NCBI RefSeq assembly: GCF_000478925.1
Contig: NZ_AP013072.1
Span: 1,280,501-1,344,500, forward strand
Direction: 5' to 3'
DNA from: Streptococcus anginosus subsp. whileyi MAS624
Lineage (GTDB): Bacteria > Bacillota > Bacilli > Lactobacillales > Streptococcaceae
Length of the DNA stretch: 64,000 nucleotides
The notes under the pieces: generated by a model
What the model was told of the DNA's origin: nothing
The model's input: only the letters and a program-made list of their open reading frames with translations
The model's database searches: none
Program-made: the position numbers and the translations under genes
In this document: piece by piece, positions 1 to 8,710 of the stretch
Layout of the letters: every line of letters begins with the position of its first letter
How positions within the stretch are numbered: position 1 is the stretch's first letter

Positions 1-695
1 AATTTCAGAATGTCTTTCTCAGAACGGATATAGGCAAAGGGATTGTATTTCATACTCTTTTTGAAGTTGATAGTATTTAAGATTTTAATCTCATAGCCAT
101 TATCCTCAAGCATCTTGCCACACTCAAGGACTATCGTTCCTTTCGGATCGGTTACGCAATATGACGAGTGCATCTGCATTAAGTTAGGTTTGACATAAAA
201 TCGGGTTTTTCCACTTCCTGAACCACCGATTACAAGTACATTTTTATTTCTTGCATACTTTGGATTTGCCGGTCTGCCATTCATGGTTAACATTTCTGTT
301 TGGGTAAGTAAGATATTGTTTTGAAACTTTTCATCCATGTATGGTTCTATATCTTTTTTCGTTCCCCATCTTGCTGAACCATACTCTTTCCCCTGTCTAA
401 ACTTTTTCGCATTTTTACTCTTAGTATAGACAATGAATTTGATTAAAGTAGCTATACCAATTCCTGTGAGTATATCCACCGGATAAATACTCGGAATAAA
501 ACTCATGGTATTAAGCTCTAATATCCCTTGAAAGATTTTGTCAATAATATCGCCACCTACATAAGCTCTCACATGATGGGCAAAGATGTTTCCTAAATAG
601 AAAAATGCAAGATAGGGAATGTTCTGCTTTACAAACTTTGCCTTATCTTGCACCTGAAATAAGCCTTTGATGTCTTTTAATATCTTAGCTATCAT
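1..695 (-). CDS. VirD4/TraG-type conjugative coupling protein (partial, cut by window start)
   Basis: ATPase that links the relaxase-DNA complex to the type IV secretion channel at the membrane. Translation from ATG at 695 gives 231 residues before the window ends; families of this type are usually near 600 aa. Two hydrophobic stretches lie at about residues 25-45 and 70-90, followed by a YGSARWGT segment and the Walker A motif GGSGSGKT at 157-164, then a DPKGT segment typical of this family. The start codon overlaps the stop of the upstream PcfB gene (ATGA), which supports translational coupling. The gene has no visible stop, so its C-terminal Walker B part lies outside. Family assignment is firm; the specific element type is inferred from neighbours. 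Confidence 0.9.
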   Translation of the reverse strand, partial: MIAKILKDIKGLFQVQDKAKFVKQNIPYLAFFYLGNIFAHHVRAYVGGDIIDKIFQGILELNTMSFIPSIYPVDILTGIGIATLIKFIVYTKSKNAKKFRQGKEYGSARWGTKKDIEPYMDEKFQNNILLTQTEMLTMNGRPANPKYARNKNVLVIGGSGSGKTRFYVKPNLMQMHSSYCVTDPKGTIVLECGKMLEDNGYEIKILNTINFKKSMKYNPFAYIRSEKDILK

Positions 696-1177
696 AGGCT
701 CTGCTCCTTTTGTTTATTCTTGATTTTATCTTTGAAAACAGAGTTTTTAGCCATCTCCTTGAACTTCTCAATATTCTTATGGATGGATTCTTTTCTTTCC
801 GTTTTCTTTTCCGATTCTGACAGGGCGTGCTTAAATGCTTTGTCCATAACCTTCATATCTTTAGCTTGAAAGAATACTGAGTATTTCCCACTTTCTTTAT
901 CTTTCATGACTGAAAACTTAACTCCGTATCGGTTCATTTCTTTTTTCAGTTCTTTAAGCTCTGCTTCTTCAACCGGAATTTCTTCGAGCTGACCTTTCTT
1001 TACCATATCTTTGAGCTTCACTTCACTACCTTCAGCCTTAACTAATTTTCCTAAGCCTCCATATTGTTTTGATCGTTGATGTAATTTATTGATATGATTT
1101 AATATCTCCTGATATGTTGCTTTTAAAACATTTATTTCAATATTTACTACTCTATTTGCAATTTCCTCATTTATCAT
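692..1177 (-). CDS. PcfB family protein (DUF3801)
   Basis: Small basic protein of 161 aa with a DUF3801/PcfB-type core (residues about 15-115: YGVKFSVMKDKESGKYSVFFQAKD) and a lysine-rich tail. PcfB is an accessory protein of conjugative relaxosomes, named from enterococcal pCF10. The ATG at 1177 overlaps the preceding stop by one base and has an AGGAGG site 6 bases upstream; a TTG three bases earlier is possible but less likely. It sits directly before the coupling protein and overlaps it by 4 bases, as in related ICEs. Function in this element is inferred from family and context. Confidence 0.85.
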   Translation of the reverse strand: MINEEIANRVVNIEINVLKATYQEILNHINKLHQRSKQYGGLGKLVKAEGSEVKLKDMVKKGQLEEIPVEEAELKELKKEMNRYGVKFSVMKDKESGKYSVFFQAKDMKVMDKAFKHALSESEKKTERKESIHKNIEKFKEMAKNSVFKDKIKNKQKEQSL

Positions 1178-2208
1178 CAAAGTCCTCCTTCCCTCATATC
1201 ATAACTAACAAGCGCAGTATAATAGGCATCCATATTACTTGGTGCATTGTATGCTGCGGTTAGAATAAATGCCCTAACATTTCTTATTTTGGCTTCATTT
1301 TCTGATAACGCATTTACAAGATACTCCATATGCGATGAATTTAAACTTCTAAACCTCTCTTGAACTATAGATGCCGGTAACTTTGTTTGGTTGATAGTAA
1401 CTGTATCATCTGCATTTAATATCATTACATCAGCTAAAACTCTAATAATTTCATCGTATGTTCGTGCAATAATCTTATTTCCCAATTCCATATGTTCGTT
1501 ATATCCTGTACTTTCTCTAAGTTCTTCTAAACAGGATTGATATGATTTTATTTTTTTATTCCCTCCATCCAATCCGCCCATCGTGTACAAATCTTTATCT
1601 TCATAGATGGGTAGGTGGGAGGAAGCCCCTGAAGAAATATATGAAGTATTCTTTGATGAATTCTTTGTAGTAATCTCTGGTAACGGTTCATGCAATTTGC
1701 CATAATGCGTTGGTAGATTTTCATTGAATGCATCAGTGCTATATGCATCATTGCATTGGTGCATTTTGCCATATTCCATTGGTGCATTTTGCCCTAATGC
1801 ATTGTGCATGGTATTTTGACTTTCTTTCTCTAAAATGCTTCTTTCATGTTCCAGCTTTTTCTTATTCAATTCAAGATATAATTCTTCTAATTTTTCATCA
1901 TTTATCGTATACCATTTTGTTTTATCTCTTGGATCTTTATTATAGTTTCCAACCAAAAGATAACCCGCCTTTTCAAGTTTGGCAAAAGTTCTTTTTACTG
2001 TATCAACACTCATATAGTCAAAATCATTTTCTTGCCATGCCCTTATAGAATTGTATGTCCAATATTTCTCATCATGATAGTTTTTACCGGACTTCTTATT
2101 TATCTCAATCCAATAGTTTATCTGTTGCAATACTAAGGCTTCATTTAACCCTAATGCTCTTGCCAATGCTTTATTTGCAATAATAGGCTGCTCGTCAAAT
2201 AAATACAT
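1177..2208 (-). CDS. Replication-initiator-like winged-helix protein with DUF6017 C-terminus
   Basis: A 343-aa protein with two recognisable parts. Residues about 1-120 (MYLFDEQPIIANKALA..., LNEALVLQQINYW...) form the winged-helix region common to RepA_N-type initiators and ICE-encoded 'replication initiator A' proteins. Residues about 240-343 match the DUF6017 region found in Tn1549-like elements. A low-complexity linker rich in H, M, N and S lies between them. ATG at 2208 is preferred over the upstream in-frame start because a strong AGGAGGGG site precedes it by about 12 bases and the longer form would read through a hairpin. Its likely role is replication or regulation of the ICE; this is inferred, not shown. 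Confidence 0.8.
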   Translation of the reverse strand: MYLFDEQPIIANKALARALGLNEALVLQQINYWIEINKKSGKNYHDEKYWTYNSIRAWQENDFDYMSVDTVKRTFAKLEKAGYLLVGNYNKDPRDKTKWYTINDEKLEELYLELNKKKLEHERSILEKESQNTMHNALGQNAPMEYGKMHQCNDAYSTDAFNENLPTHYGKLHEPLPEITTKNSSKNTSYISSGASSHLPIYEDKDLYTMGGLDGGNKKIKSYQSCLEELRESTGYNEHMELGNKIIARTYDEIIRVLADVMILNADDTVTINQTKLPASIVQERFRSLNSSHMEYLVNALSENEAKIRNVRAFILTAAYNAPSNMDAYYTALVSYDMREGGL

Positions 2209-2253
2209 ACTCACATCATCCCCTCCTTTCTTTTCAATTTTTGGCATGAAAAA

Positions 2254-2279
2254 AGGCGATAGTATTTTCTCTATCACCT
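2254..2279 (-). terminator. Hairpin with T-tract between ICE genes
   Basis: Inverted repeat AGGTGATAG/CTATCGCCT (one G-T pair) with an 8-base loop, followed on the minus strand by TTTTTT. It lies between the CD1845-type gene and the initiator-like gene and could terminate or attenuate transcription entering the initiator gene. Confidence 0.65.
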
Positions 2280-2290
2280 CATTAGTTTCT

Positions 2291-2572
2291 TTATATTTCT
2301 TTCAATCTATCCCTTGCAAATTCAATGTATGCTGTAACCCATAATGCAATTTTAGGCAGTCCATAGGGACTTATCAAAAATGCTATTACCAGTGCTTGAA
2401 TAAAGGTAGTTGTGTCTTTTTGTATAAGGGCTGAAAGCGAACCCAATACCACTAAGAACGATAATATTCCTAGAATCATTCTACTAACACTAATTATGAA
2501 TTTTAGAAAAGAAATTAGTATTGATAGAAGTAATATTATTGGAAATAAAATTATCTTTAATATCCACCTCAT
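2291..2572 (-). CDS. CD1845-family small membrane protein
   Basis: A 93-aa hydrophobic protein with three likely membrane segments (about 5-27, 29-48, 53-75), including the SPYGLPKIA segment near residue 70 that is characteristic of the CD1845 family. Members are found almost only in Tn1549/CTn-like ICEs, beside the initiator-like gene as here. Biochemical function unknown. The adjacent gene context makes it an ICE gene; it starts 18 bases after the RumA-type stub. Confidence 0.75.
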   Translation of the reverse strand: MRWILKIILFPIILLLSILISFLKFIISVSRMILGILSFLVVLGSLSALIQKDTTTFIQALVIAFLISPYGLPKIALWVTAYIEFARDRLKEI

Positions 2573-2590
2573 AAATACCCTCCATTTCTA

Positions 2591-2881
2591 CTAAATCATT
2601 TTAAAATGCCTTAATGCATCCATGATAGCTTCCTCTTTTTCCGGTGTGCATTGTGGAATAACCTGTTTCTCTTTTTTTGATTTATTATAATGCTCCCTCA
2701 GTACAATTCCACATTTCTTTTTAATCTGTGCAATATAGAGTGTCGAAACCTTTAAATCAAATTTTTCCAATATATATTCCTTGATTTGTGCATAAGTCGC
2801 TTTACTTTCAGCACTTGTCAAATCAAGCTCATCAAGCTTAATTTCAACATCTATATGTTTGTCGACATCAAGTTTGGACAA
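2591..2881 (-). pseudogene. C-terminal stub of a RumA/RlmD-type 23S rRNA methyltransferase gene, ICE version
   Basis: 96 codons opening with a TTG directly at the junction with IS sequence. The reading frame stays open leftwards only and upstream runs into foreign DNA until a stop near 2935, so the start is probably artificial. The text (LDELDLTSAESKATY, STLYIAQIKKKCG, PEKEEAIMDALRHFKMI) matches, from memory, the extra C-terminal segment seen on rumA-annotated genes next to ICEs of clostridia and streptococci. The catalytic methyltransferase part is absent. I infer that the rest of the gene was lost when the IS-linked rearrangement formed this junction. It could instead be a small ICE protein using TTG; the SD site for that is not evident. 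Confidence 0.6.
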
Positions 2882-2882
2882 T

Positions 2883-3528
2883 AGTGCTACCGTCTCCCTG
2901 TGGCCGACTTCTGGAAAGAAGTCGCTTCAATCGTCGTTCAAGGCAGTTGATTTGGTTGCTACAACTCATTCGTCAGGCGATGAATGACCAAATCTCCCCC
3001 AATACGATTGCCATCGTAGACAGTTTTCCCCTACCACTTTGTCAGTCTGTTCGTAACCATAGAGCAAGTATTTTCGAAGGATTGGTAGACATTGGCTACA
3101 ATGCGTCAAAACACTTATGGTTCTATAGTTTTAAAGTTCACATGCTCGTTACCTTATCTGGTTATATTCTGAACTATATTGTCACGTCAGCTTCTGTTCA
3201 TGATATCAAAGTGGTGGAGGATTTATTGGAAGGCTGCCAACAATCTGTGATTTTAGCAGATTTAGGGTATCTCAGTCAGGCTCTTAAAGATCGGTTGAAA
3301 CAGAGAGGGTATCATTTATGGACGCCCTTACGTCAGAATATGGGAAGCGCGAGCCAGCATAACAACTGGAGATTACTAGTTATGAGGAGAACCATTGAAA
3401 CGCGCTTTTCTGAGTTATGTGCTCTCTTTGATATGGAACACACCTTTGCCAGAGGAGTAGCTGGACTACAACTGAGGATTGAACAAATCCTATTGACTTA
3501 TAATTTGAGCTATTTTGAACTTAACTAG
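2883..3528 (+). pseudogene. 5'-truncated IS982-like transposase
   Basis: Open frame of about 214 codons lacking the N-terminal part of a DDE transposase, whose full length is usually about 290-300 aa. Visible: SRFNRRSRQL, then VDSFPLPLCQS (first catalytic Asp), IGYNASKHLWFYSFKVHML, LADLGYLSQ (second Asp), and the ERR-like end TIETRFSEL (catalytic Glu). These fit the IS982 family from memory; another IS4/IS5-related family is possible. The GTG used as the apparent start sits right at the ICE junction and has no ribosome-binding site. With the left third and left terminal repeat missing, it is not expected to be active. Confidence 0.75.
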
Positions 3529-3538
3529 CACCACGGGT
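3525..3538 (+). repeat. Probable right terminal inverted repeat of the truncated IS
   Basis: CTAGCACCACGGGT overlaps the transposase stop. Read inward it is ACCCGTGGTGCTAG, resembling IS982-family ends as remembered. No partner is present near 2881, which agrees with loss of the left end. Confidence 0.5.
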
Positions 3539-3614
3539 ATAGCTTATAAATACCCAAGATACAACATCAGCATTTTTATTGAGATATGACTTTAGTATAA
3601 CACAAAATAAAAAG

Positions 3615-3642
3615 AGAACCCAGAACTTGAATTCTGGATTCT
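3615..3642 (-). terminator. Terminator after pta
   Basis: Stem AGAATCCAGAA/TTCTGGGTTCT with a short loop, followed on the minus strand by TCTTTTTATTTT. It lies 12 bases past the pta stop and closes the relQ-nadK-rlu-pta operon. Confidence 0.85.
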
Positions 3643-3653
3643 GTCTTGGCTTT

Positions 3654-4631
3654 CTAATAATGACCAACTACTTGGCTGGCAGTAATCAATGTTAATTTAT
3701 AAACATCATCAGCGTTGCATCCACGTGAAAGGTCGTTTACTGGATGATTCAATCCTTGCAAAATAGGACCGACTGCTGAGAAGCCGCCGAGACGCTCTGC
3801 CATTTTATAGCTGATATTTCCAGCTTCAATGCCAGGAAATACAAAGACAGTTGCTTGACCAGCTACATTGCTGCCTGGAGCTTTTAATTCTGCCGTTTTA
3901 GGCACAAAAGCTGCATCAAACTGTAACTCTCCGTCAATAGCTAAATCTGGTCGCATTTCTTGCGCAAGTTTCGTTGCTTCGACGACTTTATCAACCTTTT
4001 CACCAAATCCAGAACCTTTAGTTGAATAACTCAGCATAGCCACTTTAGGGTCAATGTCAAAGATTTGCGCGGTCAAGGCAGAGTTAATAGCAATTTCTGC
4101 TAATGTTTTAGCATCTGGATCAATATTGATTGCACAATCACTGAAAACATAGCGTTCATCACCGCGAACCATGAGAAAGGCACCAGATGTGCGAAAAACC
4201 CAAGGAAGTGTTTTGATAATTTGAAGAGCTGGGCGAACCGTGCTTGCTGTAGAATGAATCGCACCAGAAACCATACCTTGTACTTTACCAAGATAAACAA
4301 GCATTACACCAAAATAATTGACATCCTCTTTCAATAATTTACGCGCTTCGTCTTCTGTGATTTTTCCTTTACGACGTTCTACAAAAGCTGCAACCATTTC
4401 TTCAAAGCATGAACAATTTTGAGGGTCAATGACTTCATAACCTTCTGTCACACCTTCAATTTCAAGATAAATACGAATTTTTTCAGGATTTCCCAATAAA
4501 ACAGGTGTGATACTTGTTTCCTTTACCAAACGTTTAGTAGCTTGAAGAATACGTGGTTCCTCACCTTCTGGTAAGACAATCTTCACTTCTTTGTCTTGCA
4601 ATGTTTCACGAATTGTTTCAAAAATTTTCAT
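3654..4631 (-). CDS. pta: Phosphate acetyltransferase
   Basis: Converts acetyl-CoA and phosphate to acetyl phosphate and CoA, feeding the ATP-yielding acetate branch with acetate kinase. At 325 aa it is the short single-domain form typical of Firmicutes. Visible landmarks are KIVLPEGEEPRILQA at the N-terminus, GMVSGAIHSTASTVRPALQIIKT near 115-140, MLSYSTKGSG near 200, DGELQFDAAFVP near 235, and the C-terminal GPILQGLNHPVNDLSRG. It is the last gene of a minus-strand operon behind relQ, nadK and the pseudouridine synthase, 10 bases after the latter. The ICE/IS junction lies about 120 bases downstream, so rearrangement has stopped just short of it. Confidence 0.95.
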   Translation of the reverse strand: MKIFETIRETLQDKEVKIVLPEGEEPRILQATKRLVKETSITPVLLGNPEKIRIYLEIEGVTEGYEVIDPQNCSCFEEMVAAFVERRKGKITEDEARKLLKEDVNYFGVMLVYLGKVQGMVSGAIHSTASTVRPALQIIKTLPWVFRTSGAFLMVRGDERYVFSDCAINIDPDAKTLAEIAINSALTAQIFDIDPKVAMLSYSTKGSGFGEKVDKVVEATKLAQEMRPDLAIDGELQFDAAFVPKTAELKAPGSNVAGQATVFVFPGIEAGNISYKMAERLGGFSAVGPILQGLNHPVNDLSRGCNADDVYKLTLITASQVVGHY

Positions 4632-4641
4632 GTTTTACTCC

Positions 4642-5532
4642 TTAATTATTGCTTAATTTTTGAATAACTGTTTTAAAATCTTCCGGAAGAGGACTTGATT
4701 TATTCACAACTTTCTCATGGAATGGATTGTAAAAACGCAATGAATGACAATGAAGCGCTTGCCGCGTTATTCCGTCAGTCATACTCCCACCATATAAATC
4801 ATCTCCCAAGAGCGGAAAACCAATATAAGAAAAATGAACCCTAATCTGGTGTGTCCGTCCTGTATGAAGGTGAATATCCACGAGATAAATGTCATCATAC
4901 TGCGCTAAAACTTTATAACTCGTATGAGCATATTTTCCATTTTTTGCCACACAGCGAGTAATGATACTACTATCTTCACGCGCTATGGGAGCAATAATAT
5001 CTCCTTCTGGCTTTAACGGTGCCGAACCCTTGACCAAAGCATAATAATGCTTCTCAATGACTCTCTTTTGCAACTGTTTGTCCAATCTTGCATGAGCATA
5101 ACCATGTTTTGCAAACAACATCAGACCACTCGTATCACGGTCTAAACGAGTCACAATATGAATCTGCTGATTTTCATAATGATTTGCAATGTAATAAGCC
5201 TTCACAAAATTTGCCATTGTATTAGAATGATTCACACTAGGAATGCTTGCTATACCAGATGGCTTGTTCAAAATCAAAAAATGTGCATCTTCGTAGACAA
5301 TTTCTAAATCTTTCTCTACAGCTTGCAAACTGCCAAAACCTTCTTCTGCAGGAATATCGACGGCAACTTTGTCGCCAATATCTAACAAATAAATGGCATT
5401 TTGCTTTTTGCCATTTACCTGAATATCCCCGCCAGAAAACTTAATTTTTGCAAGTAAACTTTTGGAAATTTCCTGTTTTTTTAGAAAGGTTTTGACTTTC
5501 ACATGCTCATCTGCGATAAATTCAAACCTCAT
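4642..5532 (-). CDS. RluD-family 23S rRNA pseudouridine synthase
   Basis: Isomerises uridines in RNA to pseudouridine. The 296-aa protein has an N-terminal S4-like RNA-binding region (about 15-75) and an RluA-family catalytic domain with the signature TRLDRDTSG near residue 133, which holds the catalytic Asp, plus LNKPSG near 90 and the [12 protein letters not shown] segment near 225. The start ATG overlaps the nadK stop by 4 bases, so the two are translationally coupled. The exact target uridine cannot be read from sequence; streptococci have several RluA-family paralogues and this one is the copy beside nadK and pta. Confidence 0.9.
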   Translation of the reverse strand: MRFEFIADEHVKVKTFLKKQEISKSLLAKIKFSGGDIQVNGKKQNAIYLLDIGDKVAVDIPAEEGFGSLQAVEKDLEIVYEDAHFLILNKPSGIASIPSVNHSNTMANFVKAYYIANHYENQQIHIVTRLDRDTSGLMLFAKHGYAHARLDKQLQKRVIEKHYYALVKGSAPLKPEGDIIAPIAREDSSIITRCVAKNGKYAHTSYKVLAQYDDIYLVDIHLHTGRTHQIRVHFSYIGFPLLGDDLYGGSMTDGITRQALHCHSLRFYNPFHEKVVNKSSPLPEDFKTVIQKLSNN

Positions 5533-6347
5533 TCCTCCACCTCGCCGATAAAGGCATCTTTGACACGATTCCAGAAGCTCGTATGACTCGGTGTAGCAAG
5601 AAAGTTAATCTTATGTTGATCGATTTGAAATTCAATTTTAGAAATATTGTTAATCATAAAATTTTGATTGTCAATCGAAATTGCATGTCGATCATTCCAA
5701 GTCGGCATAATTTCAATTTTATCTTTCTTAGGAACGATAATTGAGGAGCCCAAAGTCCGAAACACACGATTGTTTAAGCTTGCAACTTCTGCAATCTGAA
5801 GAGCTTCAATAGTCGGGTGGAGAACAGCTCCGCCTAGCGATTTATTGTAAGCTGTGCTTCCTGTCGGAGTTGATACTGAAATGCCATCACCACGAAAGCG
5901 CTCAAAATGCACTTGATTGATAATGATATCAGCGACCATTGTTCGTCCAGAACGCTTGACTGTCGCCTCGTTTAATGCACGCTTTATACAAATTTCATTA
6001 TTTCCATGGAAAATTTTAACATTTAAAATCGGATAGGACACCTTTGCGCCCGTATCTAATTTTAAATTATCAATTAGTTTGTCCAACTCAAAATCTCGAT
6101 AATCTGTATAAAAGCCCAAATGTCCTGTGTGAACACCAACAAAGCGAACTTTGTCTAGCTGATCTTCATATTTGTGAAAGGCTGACAAAAGCATCCCGTC
6201 GCCACCGATTGAAATGACAATATCAGGATTATTATCATTCAAAATAAAATGATTTTGCTTTAATTTTTGTTTTAATTGGCGACAAAGTTCTTGACTTTGC
6301 CGTCTGCGATTACTGATAATCCCTATTCTTTTACCTGTATTCTTCAT
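5529..6347 (-). CDS. nadK: NAD kinase
   Basis: Phosphorylates NAD to NADP with ATP or polyphosphate in the cytoplasm. The GGDGM motif (near 51-55), NEATVKR, and [12 protein letters not shown] segments typical of bacterial NAD kinases are all present. I chose ATG at 6347 because the resulting 272-aa protein starts [10 protein letters not shown] as in other streptococci. A GTG at 6359 with AGG five bases upstream is a realistic alternative adding four residues. It overlaps the end of relQ in another frame and is coupled to the rlu gene downstream. Confidence 0.95.
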   Translation of the reverse strand: MKNTGKRIGIISNRRRQSQELCRQLKQKLKQNHFILNDNNPDIVISIGGDGMLLSAFHKYEDQLDKVRFVGVHTGHLGFYTDYRDFELDKLIDNLKLDTGAKVSYPILNVKIFHGNNEICIKRALNEATVKRSGRTMVADIIINQVHFERFRGDGISVSTPTGSTAYNKSLGGAVLHPTIEALQIAEVASLNNRVFRTLGSSIIVPKKDKIEIMPTWNDRHAISIDNQNFMINNISKIEFQIDQHKINFLATPSHTSFWNRVKDAFIGEVEE

Positions 6348-7002
6348 CTGTATCGTCACTATTTCCTACGCCATCATTTAATTTACGACTAATTGGATCA
6401 AATAAAGCTTGTGCCTCTTGAATATCATCGCGAATTTTTCCCATTTCTTCGTCTAATTGATAGGCAATTTTTGCTGTAATTTCCAAACGTTTCTTAATCT
6501 CATCTGGAAATTCTCCTTTATACTTATAATTCAGAGAATGTTCAATCGTTGCCCAAAAATTCATGGACAGAGTACGAATTTGAATTTCTGCTAAAATGAT
6601 TTTATTGCCATTAATTGTATCAACAGGATATTCAATAATGACATGGTAGCTTCGATAACCACTAGCCTTACGGTTTTTAATATAGTCTCGCTCCTGGATA
6701 ATCCGCATGTCGTGGCGCTTTCGCAAAACATCCAAAACTTCTTCTACGTCATCCACAAATTGAACCATTACACGCAAACCAGCTATATCTTGCATATCTT
6801 GCGCTAGATTTTCCTCTTTAATCCCACGCAAAGCCATTTTTTCTTTGATACTTTCTATCGGTTTTACACGACCTGTTACAAATTCAATCGGAGAATGCTG
6901 TTTCTGTTTTCGGTATTGTTTGCGAATCCCGCGCAGTTTGATTTTCAACTCACCAACCGCTTGAATATAAGGATCCAGAAACTCTTCCCATTCTACTTCC
7001 AT
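6331..7002 (-). CDS. relQ: Small alarmone synthetase RelQ (GTP pyrophosphokinase)
   Basis: Makes (p)ppGpp from GTP/GDP and ATP during stress. The 223-aa protein has only the RelA/SpoT synthetase domain (about 40-180), no hydrolase, TGS or ACT domains, which is the SAS1/RelQ architecture. Key segments are [40 protein letters not shown] and [25 protein letters not shown]. It leads the operon relQ-nadK-rlu-pta, an arrangement conserved in streptococci that couples stringent signalling with NADP supply and acetate metabolism. The C-terminal codons overlap the nadK start. Confidence 0.95.
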   Translation of the reverse strand: MEVEWEEFLDPYIQAVGELKIKLRGIRKQYRKQKQHSPIEFVTGRVKPIESIKEKMALRGIKEENLAQDMQDIAGLRVMVQFVDDVEEVLDVLRKRHDMRIIQERDYIKNRKASGYRSYHVIIEYPVDTINGNKIILAEIQIRTLSMNFWATIEHSLNYKYKGEFPDEIKKRLEITAKIAYQLDEEMGKIRDDIQEAQALFDPISRKLNDGVGNSDDTDEEYR

Positions 7003-7011
7003 ACTATCACC

Positions 7012-7040
7012 TTGTCATTTTACTTATTTTTTTATAAAAT
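7012..7040 (+). promoter_or_regulatory. Predicted promoter of the CYTH gene
   Basis: TTGTCA (7012-7017), 17-base spacer, TAAAAT (7035-7040). The spacer and -10 (TTTTACTTATTTTTT...TAAAAT) recur almost exactly in front of prs at 7673-7695. Confidence 0.6.
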
Positions 7041-7097
7041 AAACACAATACTTATTATAACATAAATCGCTTTCAAACAAAAGAAAAGGATTGGAAA

Positions 7098-7658
7098 ATG
7101 AACCACCTAGAAATTGAATACAAAACACTTCTGACAAAGAATGAGCACCAACAACTGCTCCCCTTGTTTTCTGATGTATCTGCTATCAAACAGACAAACT
7201 ACTATATTGACACAGCCGACTTTTTAATCCGAGATGCAAAAATGGCACTTCGAATTCGTGCTTTTGACAATCGTGCCGAATTAACTTTGAAAATTCCGCA
7301 ACAGGTCGGTAATATGGAATACAATCAATCTTTTACTTTAGAAAAGTGTCACACACTCATCAATACATGTGTGCTACCTGAAGGAGAAATACGCACCCTG
7401 CTGACTCACGCTGCTATCAATCTCGATGAATTAAAGGTGCTAGGGAGCTTAACAACTATTCGCTATGAAAAAGAAACCACTATTGGCTTAATGGCACTTG
7501 ATGAAAATCATTATTTTGACAAAACAGACTACGAATTAGAGCTGGAAGTGACAGATGCAAAAACTGGAAAAGAACAATTCGAGTGCTTTTTACAAGCTCA
7601 TCATATCCATTATAAATATGCAAAACCTAAAGTTGCAAGATTTGCTCAAAACTTATGA
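7098..7658 (+). CDS. CYTH domain protein
   Basis: 186-aa member of the CYTH superfamily (adenylyl cyclase CyaB/thiamine triphosphatase fold), related to B. subtilis YjbK. The N-terminal signature EIEYK (ExExK) at residues 4-8 that lines the phosphate tunnel is intact, with further charged strands RIRAFDNRAELTLKI and YELELEV. Substrate is probably an inorganic or organic triphosphate; this is a family inference. It is divergent from relQ, a neighbour arrangement common in Firmicutes and suggestive of a link to nucleotide or polyphosphate metabolism. RBS AAAGGA lies 8 bases before the ATG. Confidence 0.85.
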   Translation: MNHLEIEYKTLLTKNEHQQLLPLFSDVSAIKQTNYYIDTADFLIRDAKMALRIRAFDNRAELTLKIPQQVGNMEYNQSFTLEKCHTLINTCVLPEGEIRTLLTHAAINLDELKVLGSLTTIRYEKETTIGLMALDENHYFDKTDYELELEVTDAKTGKEQFECFLQAHHIHYKYAKPKVARFAQNL

Positions 7659-7666
7659 ATAAAAAG

Positions 7667-7695
7667 CTGAAATTTTACTTATTTTTTGATAAAAT
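7667..7695 (+). promoter_or_regulatory. Predicted promoter of prs
   Basis: CTGAAA (7667-7672), 17-base spacer, TAAAAT (7690-7695). The -35 is weak, but the spacer/-10 block is a near copy of that before the CYTH gene. Confidence 0.5.
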
Positions 7696-7729
7696 GGAGT
7701 GTAGAAATCAAAAGGAGTCTTAATAAGTT

Positions 7730-8701
7730 ATGATGGATATACTGACGGATAAAGCACAGATGAAGTTGTTTGCACTAAATTCCAATCACGATATTGCCGA
7801 AAAAATCGCTAAAGCTGCTGATGTGCCTCTTGGAAAACTTTCATCACGTCAATTTTCAGACGGAGAAATCCAAGTAAACATCGAGGAAAGTGTGCGTGGC
7901 TTTGATGTATTTATCATTCAATCAACAAGTTTTCCTGTCAATAATCATTTGATGGAACTTCTCATCATGGTGGATGCTTGCAATCGCGCCAGCGCTAATT
8001 CTGTCAATGTTGTGATGCCATATTTTGGCTATGCTCGTCAAGACCGAACGGCCGCTCCTCGCGAACCAATTACAGCCAAGCTCGTAGCAAATATGTTGGT
8101 AAAAGCAGGAGTTGATCGTGTTCTAACCCTAGATTTGCATGCTGTCCAAGTTCAAGGCTTCTTTGATATCCCTGTTGATAACCTTTACACCGTTCCTCTT
8201 TTTGCCAAACATTACTGCGAAAAAGGCTTGTCTGGCGAGGACGTAGTTGTGGTCAGTCCCAAAAACTCTGGTGTTAAACGTGCTAGAAGCTTAGCAGAAC
8301 ATTTAGATGCTCCAATTGCGATTATTGACTATGCACAAGACGATTCTCATCGTAACGAAGGATACATTATCGGAGATGTTGCTGGCAAAAAAGCTATTCT
8401 CATTGATGATATTTTAAATACCGGACGTACCTTTGCGGAAGCTTCAAAAATCGTTGAACGTGAAGGTGCAACAGAGATTTATGCAGTTTCTAGTCATGGT
8501 TTATTTGTTGAGGGAGCCGCTGAAAAGTTAGATAACTCTCCTATCAAAGAAATCCTGGTTACTGACTCAGTTGCAACGAAAGAAAAAACTCCGAAAAATG
8601 TTCAATACATTACTGCAAGTGGGCTAATCGGAGATGCAATCGTTCGTATTCATAAAAGAAAGCCAGTTAGTCCTCTCTTTGCTTACAATAAAAAGAAATA
8701 A
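7730..8701 (+). CDS. prs: Ribose-phosphate pyrophosphokinase
   Basis: Makes PRPP from ribose 5-phosphate and ATP for purine, pyrimidine, NAD, His and Trp synthesis. The 323-aa protein is full length. It shows [14 protein letters not shown] near 40, [11 protein letters not shown] near 97-107, [19 protein letters not shown] near 130, and the PRPP-binding loop [14 protein letters not shown] near 223-237. Two adjacent ATGs exist (7730 and 7733); AAGGAG lies about 12 bases before the first. It is followed after 9 bases by the cysteine desulfurase gene, as in other streptococci. Streptococci carry two prs genes; this neighbourhood is that of the second copy. Confidence 0.95.
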   Translation: MMDILTDKAQMKLFALNSNHDIAEKIAKAADVPLGKLSSRQFSDGEIQVNIEESVRGFDVFIIQSTSFPVNNHLMELLIMVDACNRASANSVNVVMPYFGYARQDRTAAPREPITAKLVANMLVKAGVDRVLTLDLHAVQVQGFFDIPVDNLYTVPLFAKHYCEKGLSGEDVVVVSPKNSGVKRARSLAEHLDAPIAIIDYAQDDSHRNEGYIIGDVAGKKAILIDDILNTGRTFAEASKIVEREGATEIYAVSSHGLFVEGAAEKLDNSPIKEILVTDSVATKEKTPKNVQYITASGLIGDAIVRIHKRKPVSPLFAYNKKK

Positions 8702-8710
8702 GGAGAAATC

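Larger units (their letters stand above)
1..2881 (-). mobile_element. Edge of an integrative conjugative element (Tn1549/VirD4-PcfB type)
   Basis: Five consecutive minus-strand genes are typical conjugation-module genes: VirD4-type coupling protein, PcfB/DUF3801, wHTH plus DUF6017 initiator-like protein, CD1845-type membrane protein, and the C-terminal stub of a RumA-type gene. The first three are translationally coupled or overlap. This order is the one I remember from Tn1549/CTn-like elements of Firmicutes and from streptococcal ICEs inserted in rum genes. The element runs off the left edge, so relaxase, integrase and cargo are not visible. At 2881-2883 it meets a truncated insertion sequence and then ordinary chromosome (pta). 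No att site or direct repeat could be recognised, so the exact boundary is uncertain. Confidence 0.8.

Noticed and set aside
1728..2048. Plus-strand 106-codon frame rich in His and Cys
   Set aside because: It is antisense to the initiator-like gene, rests on its repetitive His/Met/Asn linker, and has no ribosome-binding site.
2884..3528. Intact transposase with GTG start
   Set aside because: About a third of the protein is missing, the GTG coincides with the junction, and there is no ribosome-binding site or left terminal repeat.
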